A DNA stretch of 12,460 nt from an uncultured Methylobacter sp. (lineage in GTDB: Bacteria > Pseudomonadota > Gammaproteobacteria > Methylococcales > Methylomonadaceae), in assembly GCA_903831545.1 (NCBI GenBank), contig CAIKYI010000072.1:1-12460 (forward strand), written 5' to 3'. How positions within the stretch are numbered: the stretch's first letter is position 1; the number at the start of each line of letters is the position of its first letter. The translations under genes and the position numbers were made by a program. The notes under the pieces were generated by a model that made no database searches, was not told the origin of the DNA, and was given only the letters and a program-made list of their open reading frames with translations. Shown here piece after piece: positions 7,042-12,460 of the stretch.

Positions 7042-8484
7042 ATGAAAAAATCTAAATCGGCTCACATTAAACAGAAGGCCACCGGAAATAACATTATGAA
7101 TAGCAACGCATCCTCGATGCCAGATTCAGTTGAGCCAGTTGATCAAACCCCAGAACAAATAATATCCGAGCTGCATCTGCGCCAGATTGATCTTGAAGTG
7201 CGGCAGATTGAACTGGAGATTCAGAACGAGCATCTCCGAAACATGCAAATCAAGTATGAGGAATCAAGCAATCATTATAATGATCTGTTTGATAATGCTC
7301 CGGTGGGTTATCTCACGCTTAACGATAAGGGACTCATTACAGAAATAAATCTTACCGCAGCAGAAATGTTTGGACTGGCGCGTCAAGACTTGCTGTCGCG
7401 TCACTTTACAACACTGCTGACAGCAAAAGACAGCGACCGGTGGTATCTTTTTTATTGTAAAAAATTAGATAACATACAGCGAGAAAAGATCATTCTATCG
7501 TTAAAAGATTGCAACAATGTCGATTTCCTTGTGCAGCTAGACTGCCTGTATGTCAATTCAATGTTGCGTATCACGCTAACCGAGATTTCAACGCCAAGAC
7601 GTTTAGAACCAGCCTCCACAGACGACTTGCTTTTAGCTGAACTTGACCAGATGGAAATAGCGCAACATGCGGCCCAGACGCGACTACACAACATTGCCAG
7701 ATCATTACCGGAAGTTGTTTTTCAATATTGTTTACGCCCGGATGGGAACGCCTGTTTTCCTTATATCAGCGATGCTGCTTACAATATATTGCGCCTAAGT
7801 CCAGATGAGCTGAGAGATAACGCAGACAGATTATTTTATCTTGTTCATCCGACTGATCACGCTGGCTACTGCAAGTCCCTGGAGCAATCGGCGCAAAATT
7901 TAACGCCGTGGGACCATGAATATCGGGTGAAATTTGACGATGGCACAACACACTGGCTACTGGCTAACGCATTACCACAGCGCGAAGAGGATGGCTCCAC
8001 GCTCTGGCATGGTTTTTTTACCGACATCACCCCGCATAAGCAACTAAAAGACCGACTACGTTGCGACAATCTCGCCCTGAATGTGATCTCCCAAGGCGTA
8101 CTTATCACCGATGCAGACCACAATATCATTTGGGCGAATAATGCCTTTGAATTGATTACAGGCTATAACAAAACCGAAATTTTGGGCCAAAACTGTCGTT
8201 TTTTACAAGGGCCATTTACTGATCAGCAAACCCTAAACCAAATACGTCTGGCACTTGCCAATCTAACGCCTTTCTCCGGTGAGCTCATTAATTTGCGCAA
8301 AGACACCACGACCTTCTGGAACGAATTGACCATTACACCACTATTTGACGAGCAAGGGCAAATAACCAACTTCATCAGTACCCTTCGAGATATTACCGGC
8401 CGCAAGCAGTTAGAAAAACAACTGAAGGTCAGCCATACCTTTACACTTGATATCATTAAATCCCTTAACTCATCGCTGCTTTAA
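7042..8484 (+). CDS. PAS-PAS-LOV sensor protein without an output domain
   Basis: The product is a soluble 480-residue sensor. A coiled-coil-like helix (about 37-80) leads into PAS1 (about 78-185, starting DLFDNAPVGYLTL), PAS2 (about 215-335, PAS_3 type with the HEYRVKFDDG and TDITPHKQ segments) and a third domain (about 343-455). The third domain is LOV-like. GQNCRFLQG at 382-390 carries the photoadduct cysteine C385 and the flavin-phosphate contacts, and the FMN-binding Asn residues N417 (LINLRK) and N427 (FWN) are present. The Ibeta position that is Gln in LOV photoreceptors is L448 in FISTLRDIT. The protein ends about 25 residues later in a segment resembling the lead-in to a further PAS domain, with no kinase, GGDEF, EAL or HTH domain. 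The start is uncertain: ATG 7042 has no ribosome binding site, whereas ATG 7096 (residue 19) has GGAA 8 bases upstream. No partner output gene is adjacent. Confidence 0.88.
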   Translation: MKKSKSAHIKQKATGNNIMNSNASSMPDSVEPVDQTPEQIISELHLRQIDLEVRQIELEIQNEHLRNMQIKYEESSNHYNDLFDNAPVGYLTLNDKGLITEINLTAAEMFGLARQDLLSRHFTTLLTAKDSDRWYLFYCKKLDNIQREKIILSLKDCNNVDFLVQLDCLYVNSMLRITLTEISTPRRLEPASTDDLLLAELDQMEIAQHAAQTRLHNIARSLPEVVFQYCLRPDGNACFPYISDAAYNILRLSPDELRDNADRLFYLVHPTDHAGYCKSLEQSAQNLTPWDHEYRVKFDDGTTHWLLANALPQREEDGSTLWHGFFTDITPHKQLKDRLRCDNLALNVISQGVLITDADHNIIWANNAFELITGYNKTEILGQNCRFLQGPFTDQQTLNQIRLALANLTPFSGELINLRKDTTTFWNELTITPLFDEQGQITNFISTLRDITGRKQLEKQLKVSHTFTLDIIKSLNSSLL

Positions 8485-8502
8485 GTAAAAAACCATAACA
8501 AG

Positions 8503-8523
8503 TTAGCTGGTAAACCTAGCTAA
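8503..8523 (+). other. Hairpin after the PAS-LOV gene
   Basis: TTAGCTGG, a TAAA loop and CC-T-AGCTAA form a stem with one bulged T, 18 bases after the stop codon. No T-run follows, so it is a weak terminator candidate at best. Confidence 0.35.
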
Positions 8524-8702
8524 AACCTGTGCCAGAAAAATGCTTTAGCGCTGACGGGCAAATTGAATTTCATAAAAAAAATTCCTTTATAGCGGCGCTC
8601 TTGACATGACTGGTCTTGTTGATCCATTAATTACTGTAACATTCTCCGCCTTAATTATTCTGCAAAACGCAGTTCAGTTAAGATAGTTGGTGCCTACCCT
8701 AT

Positions 8703-8732
8703 TTGGCTTGCAAAGCACAAGCTTGTTATACT
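8703..8732 (+). promoter_or_regulatory. Sigma70-like promoter of the GT26 glycosyltransferase gene
   Basis: TTGGCT (8703-8708) and TATACT (8727-8732) are separated by 18 bases. Transcription would start near 8739, about 30 bases before the ATG at 8771. Confidence 0.55.
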
Positions 8733-8770
8733 AACATTCATGTTAAAAAAGAGAACTCCATAATAACTAA

Positions 8771-9577
8771 ATGAATACCGTAATCCCTCCCCAAATCTCA
8801 GCACACTATGGAAAGACCTTTGATATATTGGGTATAAATTTTCCAATACTTGATTATCAATCTACCCTCGAATTATTTAAGAACTGGATTGCGAATCAGG
8901 AATCGCATCAAGTGTGTATTGCCAATGTGCACACCGTGGTTTCCAGCCTTAAAGATAAAAAATTAAAAGAGATTAATAACCAGTCATTAATCACCATGGA
9001 CGGCTTACCGCTGGTTTGGTATGCCCAAGCGGTGCATAAAATAAATATTAAAGAACGGGTTTGTGGCCCGGAATTGATGTTACGCTGCCTGGATGAAGGT
9101 AGGGAACATGCCTGGAAACATTTTTTTCTAGGTGGAAAAGAAGAGGTGTTAACCGATTTGGTTAATGCCATGCACTTCCGCTTCCCTGCCGTGAACATTG
9201 TTGGCTGGCATTCGCCCCCCTTTCGTGCTCTGTCTACCGAAGAAGATGATGAGCTAATCGCTTTAATCAATGAACATCAACCCGATTTTTTGTGGGTAGG
9301 TTTGGGGGCACCCAAACAAGAAAAATGGATTGCAGCACATCTTGCCAAAGTTACAGCTCCCATACAAATTGGCGTTGGTGCCGCTTTTGATTTTAATTCA
9401 GGTCACGTCCGCCGGGCACCGACCTGGATGCAAAAATCAGGTTTTGAGTGGTTTTATAGAATATTACAAGATCCACGCTTACTTAAGCGCTATTGCGCCA
9501 CCAACCCAATATTTCTGGCATTGTTTATGCGCGATTTTATAGCGGTTAATCTGCGAAAACTTATGCGCCAAGCTTGA
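8771..9577 (+). CDS. WecG/TagA/CpsF family glycosyltransferase (GT26)
   Basis: The predicted enzyme transfers a sugar, typically N-acetylmannosamine or N-acetylmannosaminuronic acid, from a UDP donor to a polyprenyl-diphosphate-linked acceptor during assembly of surface polysaccharide. It acts at the inner face of the cytoplasmic membrane. Its 268 residues cover the family completely. Visible motifs are NVHTV (52-56), DGLPLVW (77-83, where D77 corresponds to the catalytic Asp proposed for TagA), FFLGG (118-122), VGLGAPKQEKW (176-186), GVGAAFDFNSG (201-211) and RAPTWM (215-220). A basic C-terminal part (RLLKRY, 236-241) follows and is probably membrane-associating. An in-frame stop directly precedes the ATG, so the start cannot lie further upstream. 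The nearest Shine-Dalgarno-like GAGAA (8751-8755) is 15 bases away, which is long. No other polysaccharide genes adjoin it except the VanZ-like gene downstream. Family assignment is firm, substrate unknown. Confidence 0.93.
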   Translation: MNTVIPPQISAHYGKTFDILGINFPILDYQSTLELFKNWIANQESHQVCIANVHTVVSSLKDKKLKEINNQSLITMDGLPLVWYAQAVHKINIKERVCGPELMLRCLDEGREHAWKHFFLGGKEEVLTDLVNAMHFRFPAVNIVGWHSPPFRALSTEEDDELIALINEHQPDFLWVGLGAPKQEKWIAAHLAKVTAPIQIGVGAAFDFNSGHVRRAPTWMQKSGFEWFYRILQDPRLLKRYCATNPIFLALFMRDFIAVNLRKLMRQA

Positions 9578-9671
9578 TGCCGTGCCAATTGTGCCTGCAT
9601 AACGCTAAAGTTCGTTGGACTGAGTGCAATTTAGAGCAACCTATCGTGCTTAATCGCCAAGTATCGAACAC

Positions 9672-9700
9672 TTGAAAACATGTAACCGGCTTTTTATAAG
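9672..9700 (+). promoter_or_regulatory. Sigma70-like promoter of the VanZ-like gene
   Basis: TTGAAA (9672-9677) and TATAAG (9695-9700) are separated by exactly 17 bases, about 50 bases upstream of the ATG at 9753. This suggests the gene can be transcribed independently of the glycosyltransferase gene. Confidence 0.6.
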
Positions 9701-9752
9701 GGTTTAATAGCACCCAAGCCAGTACACCCTTATTTATAACCAACCAAAACAG

Positions 9753-10151
9753 ATGCCCATTACCAATAAAAAAACGCTGGTTGTCATCAGCCTGCTCATA
9801 CTCAGCTGGGTGATACTGCTTTATATAGAATCATCGCAACAACCACTCAAAATTTTTGGCGAAATCCCGGGATTGGATAAAGTCGCGCATTTTAGCGCTT
9901 ACTGCATTTTGGCAGTAATGCTACTTGCACTATTAAAAGTAATTAATCAGTATAAAAAAATACCTGTGCTGCCTTTAGTATTAGTCTTCGCCATCCTCGC
10001 CGGATTGTTTGATGAAGCCCATCAAGCCTTTGTACCTGGAAGAAACAGCGATTACTGGGATTTAATGGCTGATTTTTGTGGTGCCTTATTTGCCATTATG
10101 CTGAACAATAAAGTTACGCGCTTTTATGACTTGAAAATAATTCATCGCTAA
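9753..10151 (+). CDS. VanZ-like family membrane protein
   Basis: This small integral membrane protein of 132 residues has about four hydrophobic segments (about 9-25, 46-64, 71-87 and 104-118). The VanZ-family signatures are present: DKVAHF (42-47) with the following Tyr50, and the DEAHQAFVPGR block (87-97) followed by D103 and an ADFCGALF segment (106-113). VanZ of enterococci gives low-level teicoplanin resistance. Most homologues in Gram-negative bacteria have no assigned function and often sit near exopolysaccharide genes, as here after a GT26 gene 175 bases upstream. No ribosome binding site is obvious before the ATG. Membrane location is clear, the role is not. Confidence 0.88.
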   Translation: MPITNKKTLVVISLLILSWVILLYIESSQQPLKIFGEIPGLDKVAHFSAYCILAVMLLALLKVINQYKKIPVLPLVLVFAILAGLFDEAHQAFVPGRNSDYWDLMADFCGALFAIMLNNKVTRFYDLKIIHR

Positions 10152-10275
10152 ATCGAATCCAGTAAACATATGGGCGCGTTCGGCTTAGGCGCCAGCCGTA
10201 CCCCCTAAAAATATAAAATCTGTCAAACACCTGACTCAAAAAAGGTATCATTAGCCGAAACGCCATCAATCCCGG

Positions 10276-10434
10276 CTACATAACCAAACCATGGCGCACA
10301 AAGGATTTGATGTGCCGCTCTGCGGCATTATTATCAATCTGTAAATTGCCATCTTCAAGATAACGCACCAAGTAGTCCCATTGGTTGATCTCGTAGCGAA
10401 TCGCTTTGCCTGTGACCCCGAAATGTTCGATTGT
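10276..10434 (-). pseudogene. IS66 family transposase (TnpC) C-terminal fragment
   Basis: Reading the minus strand, an open frame of about 52 residues between stops contains GKAIRYEINQWDYLVRYLED followed by LQIDNNAAERHIKSFV. This is the characteristic region of IS66 transposases around the final catalytic Glu (in NNAAER). The family normally continues into a GRKNWLF-type segment, but here the sequence diverges after SFV and stops within a few codons. An in-frame TAG (10435-10437) closes the upstream side. No start codon context, partner IS66 orf or terminal inverted repeats were found. It is a relic of a decayed insertion. Confidence 0.85.
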
Positions 10435-10470
10435 CTAGCGACGAACTTTCATCGCCAGCCAGATATATGT

Positions 10471-10570
10471 GCTGAACATAGTGAAGCGCATCTATCACAA
10501 ACGATGCGCCTCCTTACGTCGGCAGCATCCTATAGGGCCATAGAATGAGCTGAGCAACATGAAGCGCATC
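10471..10570. repeat. Two imperfect 22-base direct repeats, each starting a hairpin
   Basis: Bases 10471-10492 and 10549-10570 match at about 18 of 22 positions and share GAAGCGCATC at their ends. The first copy forms GCGCATC (10486-10492) / GATGCGC (10503-10509), a perfect 7-bp stem. The second forms AGCGC (10563-10567) / GCGCT (10575-10579). Read on the minus strand in a single frame, interrupted by one stop, the copies encode similar peptides (NDALHVAQLI and IDALHYVQHI), which suggests a decayed internal duplication. Confidence 0.5.
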
Positions 10571-10659
10571 ATTCGCGCTCATGGCCTGTTTCATTTCTGG
10601 ATAATCATCCAATCAGGTAAGGCGTCATCCTTAAGTTGCTCTCCTTCGGTAAATACTTA

Positions 10660-10676
10660 AACCAACAATGTTGGTT
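10660..10676. promoter_or_regulatory. Palindrome AACCAACA-A-TGTTGGTT, possible operator
   Basis: A perfect 8-bp inverted repeat around one central base lies about 49 bases upstream of the -35 box at 10725. The half-site ACCAACAA recurs at 10691-10698, 30 bases (about three helical turns) further on. Position and symmetry suggest a site for a dimeric activator of the downstream PAS gene. This is inference. Confidence 0.45.
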
Positions 10677-10724
10677 ATTAGCGGAAACTGACCAACAAAT
10701 ATGGGTCTCTTGCATTCATTGACT

Positions 10725-10753
10725 TTGACGAAAAAATCAATAACCCTGATAAT
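10725..10753 (+). promoter_or_regulatory. Strong sigma70-like promoter of the multi-PAS gene
   Basis: TTGACG (10725-10730) and GATAAT (10748-10753) are separated by 17 bases. The expected transcription start is near 10760, about 26 bases before the ATG at 10786. Confidence 0.7.
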
Positions 10754-10785
10754 GCAAAACAAATACTTATCAAAGTGTAAAACTC

Positions 10786-12460
10786 ATGTCAACAGAAGAC
10801 GACAAGCAGACTGTCCCCCTGGCAACAGTTGAAGCCACCCAAGCTAAACGTTCAACAAAGTTAATAGCGGATTCTGATATCGCCTCTCTACAGGATATTA
10901 ATATCAGCTTGCGGTCGGTGCTTGATCAAACCGGTACTTACATTTTTACCAAGGATACGGCAGGTCGTTACACCTTCGTCAATCAAATGATTCAAGACTT
11001 GTTCGGCGCATCATTTGAAGAGATTATCGGCAAGGATGACAGTCACTTTTTTGCTCTGGAACTTGCCAATGAGCTCTACATCAATGACCGCCTGGTCATC
11101 GATTTGGGTGAATCGGTAGCGAGGGAAGAAACCAATATCGTAAAAGCAACTGGCGATATGCGAATTTACTGGACAGTAAAGAAACCTTTGCGCAATGACA
11201 AAGGCCAGATAATTGGGTTATGCGGAATATCCACCGATATTACCCAACGCAAAGCGTTAGATAATGCTTTGCGCGAAAGCGAAGCCCATTTGCGTTTAAG
11301 TCAGACCAGTGGCGGTATTGGTACGTGGGAAGCCGATTTGGTTAATAACAGGCAGAAATGGTCGAAAAATTGTACCGTCTTGCTTGGATTTACTGACCAT
11401 ACTGAGCCCAAATGGGATGATTTTTTGAATTTCGTATTCCCTGAAGATCGCCAGAAAGTGATTGAAGCAACACGATTACATATCGAATCCGGTGTCCCCT
11501 ACGATGTGGAATACCGTACAAATTCCACCGATGGCAGCATCCGCTGGCTTCGTTCCGCTGGACAGGTTGAACGTGATGCAACCGGAAACCCTAAGATCAT
11601 GCGAGGGATTGTTCAGAATGTGACTGAACGCCATAAAAATCAGCATCGCATAGAACAGCTGCTAGCTGAACAAAAAGCCATAGTTGAAAACCCATTAGTC
11701 GGCATATGCACAACGCGGCAGCGCAAGATAGCTTTGGCCAATGCCACTTTTGACACCATGTTTGGCTATGATAAAGGTGAACTGCTTGGAAGCTTAACGC
11801 GAAAGCTCTACCTGAGTGAAGAAGACTATCAGGCCATTGGCGCGACCTATGCCAATATTGGAAGCTACGAAATTCTTCGTACCCAGCATGAGTTTTTGCG
11901 TAAGGACGGCCGACATATCTGGCTGGATATGAGTGGCGCAATACTTCATAAAGAAACCAATGAATTTCTCTGGATATTTGTTGACGTAACTGATCGAAAG
12001 CTTGCAGAAACACAAAAAGAAAAATCCTTATCATTACTTTATGCCACGCTGGAATCCACCAATGACTCCATTCTGGTCGTTGATCTAAACAACACCTGGG
12101 TTTTACACAATCAACGATTTCTCGATTTATGGGAGATCACTGACGATATTCTCGCCGCCAAAAATGATAGCGACGCGTTGTCCTATGTATTAAATCAACT
12201 GGAAGACGCCAGTGTTTTTTTGACTAAAGTCAATGAGCTCTATACCACACCTGAACTCAGTTCTTTCGATATTCTTCACTTTAAAAATGGCAAAATCATT
12301 GAGCGATATTCGATACCACAACGAATTGACAATAAAGTAGTAGGCAGAGTTTGGAGTTTTCGGGATGTAACCGAGCGCACAGTTATCGAATTAGCCTTAA
12401 AAAGGGAAAGCGAAAAGAACCTTGCACTCTTACACAATGCCAGCGACGGCATCCACATTC
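10786..12460 (+). CDS. Multi-PAS signalling protein, 3' end outside the window
   Basis: The reading frame is open from the ATG at 10786 to the last base, covering 558 residues without a stop. No transmembrane segment or signal peptide is visible, so this is probably a cytoplasmic sensor. Four PAS/PAC units follow a short polar N-terminus: PAS1 about 42-158 (YIFTKDTAGRYTFVN, ending STDITQRK), PAS2 about 165-284 (PAS_3 type, GIGTWEADL, FPEDR, ending QNVTERHK), PAS3 about 290-405 (ENPLVGICT, ANATFDTMFGY, ending VDVTDRK) and PAS4 about 413-533 (ESTNDSILVVD, ending FRDVTERT). A fifth starts at about 543 (LALLHNASDGIHI). Such arrays usually end in GGDEF, GGDEF-EAL or histidine kinase domains, but the output domain lies beyond the window. 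No PAS unit shows the LOV NCRFLQ motif. The ribosome binding site is weak, and the strong promoter upstream supports this start. Confidence 0.9.
   Translation, partial: MSTEDDKQTVPLATVEATQAKRSTKLIADSDIASLQDINISLRSVLDQTGTYIFTKDTAGRYTFVNQMIQDLFGASFEEIIGKDDSHFFALELANELYINDRLVIDLGESVAREETNIVKATGDMRIYWTVKKPLRNDKGQIIGLCGISTDITQRKALDNALRESEAHLRLSQTSGGIGTWEADLVNNRQKWSKNCTVLLGFTDHTEPKWDDFLNFVFPEDRQKVIEATRLHIESGVPYDVEYRTNSTDGSIRWLRSAGQVERDATGNPKIMRGIVQNVTERHKNQHRIEQLLAEQKAIVENPLVGICTTRQRKIALANATFDTMFGYDKGELLGSLTRKLYLSEEDYQAIGATYANIGSYEILRTQHEFLRKDGRHIWLDMSGAILHKETNEFLWIFVDVTDRKLAETQKEKSLSLLYATLESTNDSILVVDLNNTWVLHNQRFLDLWEITDDILAAKNDSDALSYVLNQLEDASVFLTKVNELYTTPELSSFDILHFKNGKIIERYSIPQRIDNKVVGRVWSFRDVTERTVIELALKRESEKNLALLHNASDGIHI

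Larger units (their letters stand above)
10152..10785. other. Degenerate intergenic region with mobile-element debris
   Basis: This 634-base gap contains no intact gene. It holds an IS66 transposase fragment (minus, 10276-10434), a pair of related hairpin-forming repeats (10471-10570), a palindrome (10660-10676) and the promoter of the multi-PAS gene (10725-10753). GC-rich inverted segments at 10173-10177 / 10189-10193 and 10181-10185 / 10194-10198 can form alternative hairpins just after the VanZ-like gene, but no T-run follows them. Confidence 0.6.

Noticed and set aside
6800..7045. Open frame of 81 codons whose stop overlaps the PAS-LOV ATG (ATGA)
   Set aside because: It shows no ribosome binding site, no recognisable domain, and a composition like the AT-rich spacer. 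The overlap with 7042 is uninformative because that start is itself doubtful.
9561..9743. Minus-strand open frame of 60 codons between the GT26 and VanZ-like genes
   Set aside because: It has no ribosome binding site or motif and lies across the promoter of the VanZ-like gene.
10173..10198. GC-rich hairpin after the VanZ-like gene as a terminator
   Set aside because: The stems are only 5 bp and compete with each other, and no T-run follows.
11390..12034. Minus-strand open frames of 63 and 145 codons
   Set aside because: They lie entirely within the plus-strand multi-PAS reading frame, which has clear domain motifs. The antisense frames show none.

Overview
The window looks like chromosomal DNA of a gammaproteobacterium with moderate GC. 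The mix of multi-PAS sensors, a WecG-type glycosyltransferase, an intracellular glucan phosphorylase and an IS66 remnant would suit a methanotroph such as the Methylococcales. That placement is inference from gene style, not a proven assignment.

Layout, left to right. The window opens on the 3' part of tRNA-Glu(UUC) with its terminator. After a 367-base gap comes an exported D-alanyl-D-alanine carboxypeptidase (S11 family) with an unusual lysine-rich C-terminal tail (464-1645). A 166-base dispersed-repeat-like element with 16-base terminal inverted repeats (1886-2051) ends just before a cytoplasmic GH30 glycosidase gene (2095-3483). That gene runs tail to tail, 6 bases apart, into a 1056-residue glycoside phosphorylase of the GH94/GH149/GH161 group on the minus strand (3490-6660). 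The two enzymes form a plausible intracellular beta-glucan unit: the GH30 enzyme hydrolyses or trims glucoside linkages and the phosphorylase releases glucose 1-phosphate.

A divergent, AT-rich regulatory region (6661-7041) leads into a PAS-PAS-LOV protein (7042-8484). It has the photoactive-cysteine motif of a blue-light LOV domain, but Leu at the position of the conserved signalling Gln. It has no output domain and seems to stop at the start of another PAS domain. Next come a WecG/TagA/CpsF (GT26) glycosyltransferase (8771-9577) and a VanZ-like membrane protein (9753-10151), each behind its own sigma70-like promoter. These suggest surface-polysaccharide or envelope functions.

The stretch 10152-10785 is degenerate. 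It holds an IS66 transposase C-terminal fragment on the minus strand, a pair of related hairpin-forming repeats, a near-perfect palindrome and a strong promoter. That promoter drives the last gene, a large multi-PAS sensor that runs off the right edge (10786 onward) with four PAS domains and the start of a fifth.

No CRISPR array, rRNA or intact mobile element is visible. The most interesting points are the LOV domain with the Gln-to-Leu change and no output domain, the GH30/phosphorylase pair with an altered catalytic motif, and the lysine-tailed carboxypeptidase.
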